A DNA stretch of 58,055 nt from Acidimicrobiales bacterium. GTDB taxonomy: Bacteria; Actinomycetota; Actinomycetes; Mycobacteriales; QHCE01. The stretch covers positions 1 to 58,055 of the forward strand of contig QHCE01000016.1 of the NCBI GenBank assembly GCA_003243955.1. The letters are read 5' to 3'. Position 1 is the stretch's first letter; each line of letters begins with the position of its first letter. Of the stretch, positions 8,650 through 16,707 are shown one piece after another. Both the position numbers and the translations under genes were made by a program. The notes below the pieces were generated by a model. The model saw only the letters and a program-made list of their open reading frames with translations, had not been told where the DNA came from and ran no database searches.

Positions 8650-10497
8650 ATGCGAGCAGATATGCGTCCTTTGCGGCACCTGTGTCGGTATGTGGTCGGC
8701 GTTGGATTTGTGGTGGCGCTCATGCTGAGCGCAAGCGCAACTGGAGCAACCGCAGCCGTCGGCGGCGAGCGGATCGACCGATATGACGTTGCCATGGTTG
8801 TGCACGCCAACGGGGATCTCGACATCACCGAGACGATCGGCTACGACTTCGGGTTTAGCAGCCGTCACGGTATTTCTCGCGACATTCCGGCGCGGTTCCA
8901 CTATAACGACACCCAGGATCGGGTGTATCCAATCAGCAACGTGTCGGTGCAGCGCGACGGAGGATCCGAGACGTATCGGCGCAACGAAGACGGCGCTATG
9001 GTCGGGTTCAAAATCGGCGATCCAAACGACACGATCTCCGGTCAGCACACCTACGTGATCTCTTACACGGTCAAGGGTGCGTTGAACAGCTTCCCCGATC
9101 ATGAGGAGCTGTACTGGAACGCGATAGGCGACCAGTGGCGCGTGCCTATCGCGGCGGCGTCAGCCACGGTACAGGGTCCCGTGGATATTACTCGGGCCGA
9201 ATGCTTTGCCGGTCCCAGCCGCAGTCGCCTAGGTTGTGACAGCAAGACCGCGACGGGCCAGCGTGCAACGTTCACTCAGGGTTCGCTGGCTGCCCGCGAA
9301 GCATTCAGCGTGGTGGTTGCCTTTCCAGCGGGAAGTATCGCCAACACCAAGCCGATCCTGCGTGATCGGCACGATGCCGCGGCGGCGTTTCGGCCCAGCA
9401 CGTTCGCTGTGAGTGGCGCGATTGCGGCCGCGTTACTCGGCATTGCGGTGGCGCTGTTTGTGGCGTGGCGCGTCGGGCGCGACCGGGTGTACGCCGGTCA
9501 GATCCCCACTCTCGCCCCGGCCGCGGGGCAGAACGGCTCGGAGAAGCGCAAGCCGTTGTGGGGTGTTCCGCCGGTGACGGTGCAGTTCACCCCACCGCAG
9601 GGGATCAAGCCTGGCGAGGTGGGAACGCTGCTGGACGAGCGGGCCAATACGCTCGATGTCACCGCTACGATCATCGATTTCGCGGTGCGCCGGTACCTGC
9701 GGATTGTAGAGATTCCGCCAGCCAACCGGTTGATGCAACAGGATTGGGAGCTCACCAAGCTTGCCGAGGCTGACCCCTCGATGCTTGCGTACGAGCAGCA
9801 GTTGTTCAACGCCCTGTTCGCTGGCCGTGGTTCGGTGCGGCTTTCCGAGCTGAAAAACACTTTTGCGACCGAACTGACCAGCGTGAAGCGCGGGCTTTAC
9901 GTCAGCGTGGTCCGGCGTGGGTGGTATCGGAAGAGTCCCGAGCAGACCCGCGGCGTGGCGTTTGGCGCCGGAATTGCGGCGCTGGTGGTTTCGGTGATTG
10001 TGACGTTTCTGCTGTACAAATTCACTCACGTGGCGTTGATCGGCGAAGGTTTGGTGGTAGCCGCTCTCGTGGGCTTGTTCAGTGCTCGGTATATGCCGGC
10101 TCGCACTGGTCTCGGCAGTGCCGTGTTGGGGCAAGTGCTTGGTTTTCGACAGTATCTTGCTACCGCGGAGGCAGGCCAGATTGCCTTTGAAGAACGCGAG
10201 GAGATTTTCTCGTGCTACCTGCCGTACGCGATTGTGTTCGGCATTGCCGACCGCTGGGCGCAGAAGTTCAGTGACATCGGTTCTATGCAGCGGGGCGGCA
10301 CAGAAGGCCTGTATTGGTACACCGGGGCCGTGGGTTGGAACATGGCCTACTTCGGTAGCTCTATTGGCAGTTTCAACACCACAGCGGCGGGCACCATTGC
10401 CTCAACTCCGCCGTCCGCCGCTGGCTCCTCGGGTTTCTCGGGCGGTGGCGGCTTCTCCGGCGGTGGCGGTGGCGGAGGGGGTGGCGGCAGTTGGTAG
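8650..10497 (+). CDS. DUF2207 domain-containing membrane protein with Gly-rich tail
   Basis: A 615-residue protein of the DUF2207 family, common in actinobacteria and of unknown function. It has a signal peptide (about 1-36, ending ATAAVGG). An extracytoplasmic beta-rich domain runs to about 250 and includes 'DITETIGYDFG', 'HGISRDIP' and 'ELYWNAIGDQW'. A membrane helix lies at about 254-277, followed by a cytoplasmic region. A hydrophobic pair is at about 435-480, then 'FRQYLATAEAGQIAFEEREEIFSCYLPYAIVFGIADRWAQKF', the family's most conserved stretch. The C-terminus is 'GGGGFSGGGGGGGGGGSW'-like, also usual for the family. Start ATG 8650; a TACGCT -10 box lies at 8631-8636. Confidence 0.9.
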   Translation: MRADMRPLRHLCRYVVGVGFVVALMLSASATGATAAVGGERIDRYDVAMVVHANGDLDITETIGYDFGFSSRHGISRDIPARFHYNDTQDRVYPISNVSVQRDGGSETYRRNEDGAMVGFKIGDPNDTISGQHTYVISYTVKGALNSFPDHEELYWNAIGDQWRVPIAAASATVQGPVDITRAECFAGPSRSRLGCDSKTATGQRATFTQGSLAAREAFSVVVAFPAGSIANTKPILRDRHDAAAAFRPSTFAVSGAIAAALLGIAVALFVAWRVGRDRVYAGQIPTLAPAAGQNGSEKRKPLWGVPPVTVQFTPPQGIKPGEVGTLLDERANTLDVTATIIDFAVRRYLRIVEIPPANRLMQQDWELTKLAEADPSMLAYEQQLFNALFAGRGSVRLSELKNTFATELTSVKRGLYVSVVRRGWYRKSPEQTRGVAFGAGIAALVVSVIVTFLLYKFTHVALIGEGLVVAALVGLFSARYMPARTGLGSAVLGQVLGFRQYLATAEAGQIAFEEREEIFSCYLPYAIVFGIADRWAQKFSDIGSMQRGGTEGLYWYTGAVGWNMAYFGSSIGSFNTTAAGTIASTPPSAAGSSGFSGGGGFSGGGGGGGGGGSW

Positions 10498-10580
10498 CGC
10501 TGACAACTTCGGAGTCGTTGTCGAAGTAGTTGGTGCAAGGAAACAAGGAATATCCAGGAACACTATGCTGATGCATGCGT

Positions 10581-10605
10581 TATGCTTAGACTAGATACAC
10601 GTTCC
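10581..10605 (+). promoter_or_regulatory. Possible ssrA promoter -10 region
   Basis: Overlapping TANNNT-type boxes, TAGACT (10587-10592) and TAGATA (10592-10597), lie 15-21 nt before the mature tmRNA 5' end. That allows a short 5' leader to be removed by RNase P. Which one is used cannot be decided from sequence. Confidence 0.35.
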
Positions 10606-10612
10606 ATCTACT

Positions 10613-10987
10613 GGGGGTGATTGGTCTCGACTCCGTACGTCGAGGTAGGAGAAGCGGGCCGAGGAAGGCGACGATGATCTCGTTAACCATATGTCGCAAA
10701 ACAATAAGTGCCGAGAATACATCTCAGCGCAGCCTCGCTCTCGCTGCCTAAGCGAGAAGCAGGCTTGTCAGACCGGGAGTGTCTCCGACTCGGACCCTGG
10801 CATCAGTAAGGGGGCTTACCACTTCAGTTCGGTCACGGAGCTGAGTGGGACAACAAACAGTGACTGGGCCTGTCACATCGGCTTGTTCGTATGATCGATG
10901 GGGTCGAGTAAAGGCATAACGGACTGCGCCCGGAGAAGTCCTATTGAAGCGGCGGAGGACGCGGGTTCGATTCCCGCCACCTCCACC
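10613..10987 (+). ncRNA. ssrA: tmRNA (transfer-messenger RNA)
   Basis: Rescues stalled ribosomes with SmpB. The 5' end GGGGGTGATT (10613) pairs with CACCTCC at 10978-10984 to form the alanyl acceptor stem (7 bp with one G-U). The discriminator A is at 10985. The T-arm GCGGGTTCGATTCCCGC is at 10961-10977. The CCA is only partly encoded (ACC then C). The tag reading frame starts at the resume codon GCC (10710-10712) and encodes Ala-Glu-Asn-Thr-Ser-Gln-Arg-Ser-Leu-Ala-Leu-Ala-Ala, stopping at TAA 10749-10751. The LALAA end is the ClpXP-type degron. The tag resembles corynebacterial tags (AENTQRDYALAA) with Arg-Ser-Leu in place of Arg-Asp-Tyr. A strong terminator follows directly. Confidence 0.93.
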
Positions 10988-10994
10988 CGAGAAA

Positions 10995-11042
10995 AAGAGC
11001 GGTGTGCTCGCCGAAATGCGAGCGCACCGCTCTTCGTTTTTC
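10995..11042 (+). terminator. Rho-independent terminator of ssrA
   Basis: A 17-bp stem: AAGAGCGGTGTGCTCGC (10995-11011) with GCGAGCGCACCGCTCTT (11018-11034), one G-U pair and a 6-nt loop, followed by CGTTTTTC. It is among the strongest intrinsic terminators in the window. Confidence 0.93.
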
Positions 11043-11190
11043 TTCCGACGGATTGTACGAGTGCTGGATCCGAGCGTCGGCATTAAGCGGATGACCTTCA
11101 CAAGCTATGGCAATCGAAGGTTCATATCGTGCGATGGACCAGAAGATATGGTGCTGCGTAGCCCATCGTGGAGCTGGATGAGTCTGAGGT

Positions 11191-11751
11191 TCAGAGGTCG
11201 GATTGAATGCGCGAAAACACCAGCGCGTCTGACCTATGTGTGGCGTAATCCAGATAGCTTCGGAGGAGTCCTTCGTGGCGAAACCCCGCGGCGATCAATG
11301 TACGTTTAGATGCGTCGTTGTCGGGTTGCACGTGTGCTTCGACGCGTGATATGCCGATTTCAGTTAACGCCCAACGCGATAAAAGCTCCGCAGCCGCGCT
11401 GGCGAAGCCTTGTCGACGAGCATTCGGAACAACCCAATAGCCGATCCCAACAACCCCCTTCTCTTCTCGATAGAGCAACACCATCAAGCCAAGAGCCTCG
11501 TCAGTGCTGGGATGCGCAATCGCCAGCGATATCCCTTCGGTGCCCGTCAGTCGTCCCCACTGCCGATGGATGAACGCGAGAGCAGTATCGGGCGAATAGA
11601 CAGCAGGAACCGTCGTCCCCTGAGGAATAGTCACGTCGGTTGCCGCCTGGCGGACGCAGTCGAGGTCGCCCTCTGACCACTCGCGCAGCGCCAGCCGTGT
11701 ATTCCTCAGCGTCGGCTCTGGATACGCTCGGAAGATGCCTTTCTTCAGCAA
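11191..11751 (-). CDS. GNAT family N-acetyltransferase (RimJ/RimL-like)
   Basis: A 186-residue acetyltransferase with the RimJ/RimL layout. It has an N-terminal 'TLRNTRLALREWSEGDLD', a central beta strand region 'GLMVLLYREEKGVVGIGYWVVPNARRQGFASAAAELL' (the acetyl-CoA binding R/Q-x-x-G-x-A is RRQGFA), and a C-terminal 'VEAHVQPDNDASKRTLIAAGFRHEG'. It transfers acetyl from acetyl-CoA to an amine; the substrate is unknown. Its ATG (11751) overlaps the 3' end of the P-loop gene by 7 nt, so the two are co-transcribed and probably translationally coupled. Confidence 0.87.
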   Translation of the reverse strand: MLKKGIFRAYPEPTLRNTRLALREWSEGDLDCVRQAATDVTIPQGTTVPAVYSPDTALAFIHRQWGRLTGTEGISLAIAHPSTDEALGLMVLLYREEKGVVGIGYWVVPNARRQGFASAAAELLSRWALTEIGISRVEAHVQPDNDASKRTLIAAGFRHEGLLRSYLDYATHRSDALVFSRIQSDL

Positions 11752-12281
11752 GGCACGTGGATCGTCGTCGCAACCGGATGCTCACCCGCGAGCGGAGGGT
11801 CAAACAGCGACATTTCGTCGAGATCAGGAGGCTGGAAGACCTCGAACCATTCGTCGATGTCGGCGCGTTCGACCGCCCGAGATCCGTAGGTCTGCTCCGC
11901 TTTGCGATCCCCGATACGCTGCCACACGACTTCTGGCTCCACCTCGAGATACCGGAGTTCGACAGGACCACCGATCTCTCGTGCACCCAGACGAAGCCTG
12001 TCCCTCTCATGTCGCGACCATGTTCCCCATTCGATGACAACAACATTGTCCAGGGATAGCAGCTGTTTGGCCTGCTCCCATTGCAGCGCCTCGAGCTTCG
12101 CGCGGATGTCGACGTTCCAAAGATCGATGCCAAGATGAATCATCCAGTCGTCGGCAGACATGCGAATTGCCCCTATTTCGGAGATGATTGCATGCGCAAG
12201 GGTTGTTTTACCTGAGCCTGGCATGCCGCAGATGATGATTAGGCGGCCTGGCTTCTCCCGTTCCGTCGCATCAATAGCCAT
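11745..12281 (-). CDS. Small P-loop ATPase/kinase-like protein
   Basis: A 178-residue AAA/zeta-type P-loop protein. Walker A GMPGSGKTT lies at residues 19-27, and 'SADDW' at about 43-47 resembles the acidic patch that binds substrate in phosphotransferases of the chloramphenicol phosphotransferase or zeta-toxin type. A lid-like arginine run 'RHERDRLRLGARE' follows. No specific substrate can be named. ATG 12281 is preceded by CATACT with a 6-nt gap, fitting a leaderless promoter. It is the first gene of a two-gene operon with the downstream GNAT acetyltransferase, a pairing that could suggest small-molecule modification (inference). Confidence 0.8.
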   Translation of the reverse strand: MAIDATEREKPGRLIIICGMPGSGKTTLAHAIISEIGAIRMSADDWMIHLGIDLWNVDIRAKLEALQWEQAKQLLSLDNVVVIEWGTWSRHERDRLRLGAREIGGPVELRYLEVEPEVVWQRIGDRKAEQTYGSRAVERADIDEWFEVFQPPDLDEMSLFDPPLAGEHPVATTIHVPC

Positions 12282-12395
12282 TGCTTCAGTATGGATGATG
12301 ACTCCGCCTCGTAGGGGCTGAACCAGCTGTGGTCTGAGCTAGCCCTGCCTGGCGATGGCTAGCTGATTGCGGCCGGAACCTGGCAGACTGTAGCC

Positions 12396-13115
12396 GTGTG
12401 TAGTCGTTTCGTGTCCGGCCGTTTGGCGGCGGAGCTCGCGGCCGGGGCCGGTGCGACCGTCCCCGAAGGCGCCGTGTTGCCAGAGCGCTCCTGGAATGTC
12501 GCTCCGACCGATACGGTGTCCGTAGTGGTCGATCGCCTAGTCGAGGGTGAGCTGCGCCGAGAGCTGCATCCGGCTAGGTGGGGTTTGATCACGCCATGGG
12601 CCACTGACGCCCCAGCCGGCGCCCCGCTGGTCAATGCCCGGATTGAGACGGTAGCGGGTAAGCCTTCCTTCGCCGACGCGGTGCGCAAGCGCCGCTGTGT
12701 TGTGCTCGCCGACGGATACTACGAGTGGCGTCGTGAGGCGGGACGCAAACAGCCCTACTACATTCACCCAAACGACGGGGGCTTGATGCTCTTCGCCGGG
12801 CTGTACGGGTGGTGGAAAGACCCGCGGCTCGACAAGAATTCGTCGCAGCGTTGGCTGCTTACCGCATGCATTCTTACTCACAGCCCGATTGCCGCGTTGG
12901 CCGATCTGCACGATCGGGCGCCGGTGAGCCTGGACCGCGGTGCGCTCGACGAATGGCTGCAGCCGCATCCGGGAGAGGATGTTGCTGGACTGCTTGCGCA
13001 TGTTCAAGAGGTCGCGGGGCGAGTTGCCGCATCGTGGAGTTGGAGCCCAGTCTCCGCCGCTGTGGGTGCAGTCAGCAACAACGGTCCGGCGCTTATTGCC
13101 CCTCTGGCGGCGTAG
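12396..13115 (+). CDS. SOS response-associated peptidase, HMCES/YedK family
   Basis: A 239-residue SRAP-domain protein. The family shields abasic sites in single-stranded DNA by forming a covalent thiazolidine crosslink through Cys2. Here the start GTG 12396 encodes M-C-S-R-F, so Cys2 is in place (the usual sequence is MCGRF). Other family motifs are present: 'PERSWNVAPT', 'ARWGLITPWA', 'NARIETVAGKPSFADAVRKRRC', 'ADGYYEWRR' (catalytic Glu) and 'LLTACILTHSP...LHDRAPVSL' with the active-site His. Length is normal. It converges on the MOSC gene with only one nucleotide between the two stop codons. No LexA box was evident by eye upstream. Confidence 0.93.
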   Translation: MCSRFVSGRLAAELAAGAGATVPEGAVLPERSWNVAPTDTVSVVVDRLVEGELRRELHPARWGLITPWATDAPAGAPLVNARIETVAGKPSFADAVRKRRCVVLADGYYEWRREAGRKQPYYIHPNDGGLMLFAGLYGWWKDPRLDKNSSQRWLLTACILTHSPIAALADLHDRAPVSLDRGALDEWLQPHPGEDVAGLLAHVQEVAGRVAASWSWSPVSAAVGAVSNNGPALIAPLAA

Positions 13116-13116
13116 C

Positions 13117-13776
13117 TCAGTTACGCTCCAGCGCTTTCCGCAGGGTCTCAGCTACTGAGGCCGGGAGCTGTTCGGGCGCGTTCAGTGCTGCCTGTATTAG
13201 TTCGGGATCGATTACAGTTCCCATTTTGACCGCGAAGAGGTCGCGGACGCGTAGTCCATGTGAAGGTCGGTGCGTGACGGTCACCGCATCGCCAGCCTGG
13301 ATACTTCCAGGCGTCTCCACAGCTAGGTAGGCGCCGCAGTCGCCGCGTTCGGCGAACCGGCGCACCCATCGCGGTTCGGCCATGCGGCGGCCGAAGGTAG
13401 CGCACGGCGTCCGTGCCTTCGTCACGCGTAGCTGTGTCTCACCGATCTGCCACAGCTCGCCGATGGTCGCGTCGCTGGTCGTCACGCCAGTGGTGGCCAG
13501 ATTCTCACCGAAGAACCCTGGCGGTATATCGCGCCCGAGCTCGGCCGCCCAGCGGTCAGCTTCCTCACGGGCGTAGGCGTAGAGCGCTTTTTCCGGTCCA
13601 CCGTGATGCCTGGTATCACACTGGACATCTCCGACCAGCCCCAGCTCTTCCGCTCGTACTGGGCCGTCCACGGGGCGTTTGTCGATAGCCGTACGCCCCA
13701 CTCGGCCTGCATCCGGTTTGATGGTGTGGACCACGCAGACGCTGGCCAGGGTTCCCGCCGGTAGCTGTGTAGCCAT
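13117..13776 (-). CDS. MOSC domain-containing protein (YiiM-like)
   Basis: A 219-residue MOSC-family protein, related to the C-terminal domain of molybdenum cofactor sulfurase. It carries 'GLVGDVQCDTRHHGGPEKALYAY', 'PPGFFGENLATTG' and 'IGETQLRVTKARTPCATF', where the Cys is the conserved MOSC cysteine. YiiM-type proteins bind molybdenum cofactor and reduce N-hydroxylated compounds (family knowledge); the exact reaction here is not established. ATG 13776 is preceded by CATACT 6 nt upstream, as in other putative leaderless genes of this window. It may connect with the molybdenum cofactor genes at 21-26.6 kb. Confidence 0.9.
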   Translation of the reverse strand: MATQLPAGTLASVCVVHTIKPDAGRVGRTAIDKRPVDGPVRAEELGLVGDVQCDTRHHGGPEKALYAYAREEADRWAAELGRDIPPGFFGENLATTGVTTSDATIGELWQIGETQLRVTKARTPCATFGRRMAEPRWVRRFAERGDCGAYLAVETPGSIQAGDAVTVTHRPSHGLRVRDLFAVKMGTVIDPELIQAALNAPEQLPASVAETLRKALERN

Positions 13777-13846
13777 GTCATCAGTATGACCTACTGAGTG
13801 TGCCCCGCGAGATTACTACGGCAGCAGCTACATCGTCACTATTAAT

Positions 13847-13866
13847 ATGCCATACGTGTATGGTAT
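13847..13866 (+). promoter_or_regulatory. Palindromic operator overlapping the vapBC promoter
   Basis: The 20-nt sequence ATGCCATACGTGTATGGTAT holds the inverted repeat CCATAC-GT-GTATGG, extended by A-T and T-A pairs. The embedded TATGGT (13859-13864) is a good -10 box 11 nt before the vapB ATG. This is the arrangement expected for repression by the VapBC complex (inference). Confidence 0.65.
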
Positions 13867-13875
13867 TTTAACTCC

Positions 13876-14115
13876 ATGGTGAAAACTACGGTGTATCTTC
13901 CCGAAGAGCTGAAGAGCCGCCTGAAACATCGGGCGCTGCGCGTTCGGCGTTCTGAAGCCGACATCATTCGCGAAGCGCTAGCCAAGGACCTCGCCGAGGA
14001 GACGCCACGTCCGCGCCCTTCTTGGGGTATTGGTCACAGTGGAGATCCCACTATCGGTGACCGTATCGACGAAATCCTCGCCGCGGAGTTCGGCGCGGAA
14101 GCAATTGATAAATGA
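13876..14115 (+). CDS. vapB: VapB-type antitoxin, ribbon-helix-helix
   Basis: A 79-residue protein with an N-terminal ribbon-helix-helix DNA-binding fold: 'VKTTVYLPEELKSRLKHRALRVRRSEADIIREALAKDL' at residues 2-39. A flexible acidic C-terminal tail (PRPSWGIGHSGDPTIGDRIDEILAAEFG) would wrap around the toxin active site. It binds and neutralises VapC and, with it, represses the operon. The last codons overlap the vapC start (ATGA, 14112-14115). The inverted repeat at 13847-13866, directly upstream, is the likely operator. Confidence 0.9.
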   Translation: MVKTTVYLPEELKSRLKHRALRVRRSEADIIREALAKDLAEETPRPRPSWGIGHSGDPTIGDRIDEILAAEFGAEAIDK

Positions 14116-14534
14116 TTGTCTGCGATACTAGTGGCCTTTTCGATGCATATGACAAAGACCAGCCTCGTCATGCTCAGGTGATGACGGTGCTGAATGCGGA
14201 GCAGGGGCCGTTCATTCTCTCACCATTTGTTCTCGCTGAGCTGGACTACTTCGTGTTGACTCGACTCGGCCTTAACATTGAGGATAAAGTACTTAATGAT
14301 GTTGCTCAGGGCGCCTATGAGCTGTGCTCCATGGACAGCTCCGACGTTGCTCAGGCTCGGCAGCTCACGCGGCGCTATGCAGACCTCAAGATCGGTCTGG
14401 CGGATGCGTCGATCGTGATACTTGCCGCCCGTTACGAAACGACCCGCATTCTCACCTCCGATAAGCGCCGCTTCCGGGCGATAACACCGTTGTGGGGTTC
14501 GGCTTTCACTCTACTTCCGGCCGACGCCGCATGA
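14112..14534 (+). CDS. vapC: VapC-type toxin, PIN-domain ribonuclease
   Basis: A 140-residue PIN-domain endoribonuclease. Acidic residues of the metal site are recognisable: D5 in 'IVCDTSGLFDAY', the Glu in 'LSPFVLAELDYF' (about 43), and aspartates in 'KIGLADASIVILAARYETTRILTSDKRRFRAI' (about 98 and 116). It cleaves RNA, often tRNA in this family; the target is unknown. It overlaps vapB by 4 nt. Its last 147 nt (14388-14534) are duplicated at 19797-19943 with about 10 substitutions and no gaps. Confidence 0.92.
   Translation: MIVCDTSGLFDAYDKDQPRHAQVMTVLNAEQGPFILSPFVLAELDYFVLTRLGLNIEDKVLNDVAQGAYELCSMDSSDVAQARQLTRRYADLKIGLADASIVILAARYETTRILTSDKRRFRAITPLWGSAFTLLPADAA
14388..14534 (+). repeat. 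Left copy of the vapC 3'-end direct repeat
   Basis: The final 48 codons plus stop of vapC. The right copy is at 19797-19943. By eye the two differ at about 10 of 147 positions, mostly third codon positions, and both remain open and in frame. The similarity stops abruptly at the 5' end (codon AAG). Confidence 0.9.
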
Positions 14535-14581
14535 GCGCCTTCCAGCTCTGCGCCGCGAGCTAGGAATCTACTGCCTCTTGA

Positions 14582-16093
14582 TCAACCATAAAGTCGCGCG
14601 AGATCGACTAGTAAGACGGCTGGCCTTTTCCGTGCGGCTTCGGCGACGAGTTCATCGGTGAACCCGGCTGCGCTGAATAGGCCCAGTGTGGCGCGGGTGG
14701 CGTCGTGGCCTGCCGCGTTTAGTAGTTCTTGGATGTGCTGTAGTCGGTGTAGTTCGGCCACTCCGGTGCGTCTGGAGCGGTGCTTAGCTTCGCCGATCAG
14801 CGCGATAGTGGCCCCAGCTGTTTGCGGTTGTTCACCTCGGGCCAGTGCGATGACGTCGATTTCGTGACTAATTTTGTGGTGACGGCACGCAATGTTGGTC
14901 TGGCCAGTCGCTCCGATGCCGAGACCAGCCTCATCATAGCTATAGCGGGTGACCCATTCTCTGGCGATCGTCTCGAAATGCGGGCCGAATACCTTGGAGT
15001 CGACGGTGTGGGTGAGCTCGTTCCAGATCTGCTGGGCGCGTCCTGCTTCGAGGTCGCTGAGATAGGGCTCGATGACCAAATGGTGCAGGCGCACTATTGG
15101 ATCGGCGATGCTGATCACTGGCCTGCGGCGCAGCAGGATATCGTGACTTCGTTGGAGGAAACCGGTGGATTCCAGCATTCCCAGTTGATACGCCAGTGAA
15201 GTTGCTGGTCTGCCCAGCAGGCCGCCGATCTTGGTTGCCGAGCTTTCTCCAGCTGCCACTATTGCGAGCACTGAGCTGTAGCTGGCGGCATCCCGAACCC
15301 GTGGGTCTTCGTGTACCACTCTGGATGCTTCGTTGAACAGTGGCACACTGGGCCGCAGCACATTCCGGGTTAGCCAATGGCCGAGCTGGTCGGCACGCTC
15401 AGGAATCGCGGGATGAGGAACCAACTCGCGGTAGCCAGGTGTTCCACCGATGAGTGCATTGTGGCGGAATGCGACCTCAGTGTGTTCAATGTCCCAATAG
15501 GCGCGGGCCTCACGGTAGCCAAACGGCTTTATCCGCAGCTCCAAAGCACCCCGACCGCGTAGCGCTTGGGTACCCGACAACAAGCTGGACATAACTGAGA
15601 TTGCCGAACCACACAAGATCAGTCGCAGTGGTGCTTGTCCTGATCCGCCGCCGGGTCCGATCCGGTCGTACAGCGACTGCACGATGGAGGGCAGTCCCGG
15701 CGTCTCATGGACCAGGTAAGGAAATTCGTCAAGGACCAGCAAAGGGGGAGTGGAACTATCCCCAATAGTCTCGGCTCGTGCGGTCATCAAACCCGCGGCG
15801 GCATTCAAAGCGGCTTCCCAGCCGTCGAAGCTTAACGATCCCGCGGGCAGCTTTTGAAAGGCGCAGAGGGCATCGGCAAAACGGCGTAGTGAGATAGTTT
15901 CAGTTTGCTCGGTAGCCAGGTGGTAGAGCCCATGGCTGGCTTGCGTTAGCCGCCGCAACAGGTAGGACTTGCCGTGGCGGCGCCGGCCGTAAACCACCGC
16001 GATGCGCAGTCCAGCCAGCTGAGAAGTGGCGAAGCCGTCGAGGTCAGACCATTCCTCCTCACGGTCGAATACGTCGGCTGGTTTCGCGAGCAC
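14582..16093 (-). CDS. ATPase_2-type P-loop ATPase with C-terminal DUF234 (nuclease-like) domain
   Basis: A 503-residue STAND/ATPase_2-type NTPase. Walker A lies in 'VVYGRRRHGKSYLLRRL' (about residues 33-49) and Walker B in 'PLLVLDEFPYLV' (about 118-129). Sensor-like 'LILCGSAISVMSSLL' follows at about 160. A winged-helix region runs from about 275 to 345, with 'SSATKIGGLLGRPATSLAYQLGMLESTGFLQR'. The C-terminal DUF234 region (about 370-503) contains 'HEIDVIALA' and 'GEAKHR', resembling the D-ExK core of restriction-like nucleases. Such proteins are often linked to archaeal or actinobacterial mobile DNA; function is unknown. GTG 16093 has GGAGG upstream at good spacing (TTG 16096 is alternative). 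A TATAAAT -10 lies upstream on the minus strand near 16117-16123. It sits between vapC and IS66 debris. Confidence 0.85.
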   Translation of the reverse strand: MLAKPADVFDREEEWSDLDGFATSQLAGLRIAVVYGRRRHGKSYLLRRLTQASHGLYHLATEQTETISLRRFADALCAFQKLPAGSLSFDGWEAALNAAAGLMTARAETIGDSSTPPLLVLDEFPYLVHETPGLPSIVQSLYDRIGPGGGSGQAPLRLILCGSAISVMSSLLSGTQALRGRGALELRIKPFGYREARAYWDIEHTEVAFRHNALIGGTPGYRELVPHPAIPERADQLGHWLTRNVLRPSVPLFNEASRVVHEDPRVRDAASYSSVLAIVAAGESSATKIGGLLGRPATSLAYQLGMLESTGFLQRSHDILLRRRPVISIADPIVRLHHLVIEPYLSDLEAGRAQQIWNELTHTVDSKVFGPHFETIAREWVTRYSYDEAGLGIGATGQTNIACRHHKISHEIDVIALARGEQPQTAGATIALIGEAKHRSRRTGVAELHRLQHIQELLNAAGHDATRATLGLFSAAGFTDELVAEAARKRPAVLLVDLARLYG

Positions 16094-16238
16094 CAAACAC
16101 CTCCAGCTATGGCGAACGTATTTATACTAAACATACTCGTGCTAATTGTTCGGCTAGCTGAGCGATCGAGTGTGTCTGCTGTTGCCATGCTCGAGGAGGC
16201 CCGGAGCGGACAAGAGAACCGCTGGCAAGGGTAAGCAT

Positions 16239-16545
16239 TCAGGTTGCGCGTAGGTGTTGTGGTGGTTGCCATGGGTTTTTGGTGATGGCGTCGCGTAGTG
16301 CGGTGAGGATGTTGTCGCCGTGTTTGCAGACGGTGGAGATGCATCCGCGGATGCGATCGTGCAGGTTCGACCCGTAACAGACCGGGCCGTCTACCCCGCC
16401 CGGCGCGGCCGTGGCGGTGACCGTTCCGCAGCTGCAGGCCCGCTTGTGCATCCGATGCTCGGTGATCTTTACCTTCACCAGCGGCACGTCGCGGACCTGG
16501 CACGATCATCCCGGCCTGCTCGCCGCCATCAGTCACACCAGCCAC
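16239..16545 (-). pseudogene. Internally deleted and frameshifted IS66-family transposase remnant
   Basis: Reading the minus strand, the segment gives '..DGGEQAGMIV', then after a one-base frame change near 16510 'RQVRDVPLVKVKITEHRMHKRACSCG' (in two pieces of the IS66 zinc-finger region) and 'TVTATAAPGGVDGPVCYGSNL'. It then jumps directly to 'DRIRGCISTVCKHGDNILTALRDAITKNPWQPP', which is the extreme C-terminus of IS66 transposases. The whole DDE catalytic core is missing. The remnant has no intact terminal repeats that I can see. It lies 3.2 kb from a second IS66 fragment in the opposite orientation that consists of DDE-core sequence. Confidence 0.75.
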
Positions 16546-16707
16546 ACCTGAATGGTTACGAGTAAAAAGCCATGGGGAACAGCCCAGCATTAAGACTCGG
16601 AAGAACGTAAGAAGCTATCCAAATACGCTGCCAGCTGGAGCAGCGCAACATAGGATTCGTGCAGCAAGTTCATGCGTCATGATGACTATACACCTTTACG
16701 AGACAAG

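Noticed and set aside
9433-10134. Minus-strand frame of 233 codons
   Set aside because: It is antisense to the conserved DUF2207 gene, is rich in His, Arg and Gln as expected for an antisense frame, and has no recognisable motif.
10373-10576. Proline-rich minus-strand frames opposite the DUF2207 C-terminus
   Set aside because: They are antisense to the Gly-rich tail, whose GGC/GGT codons read as Pro and Thr codons on the other strand.
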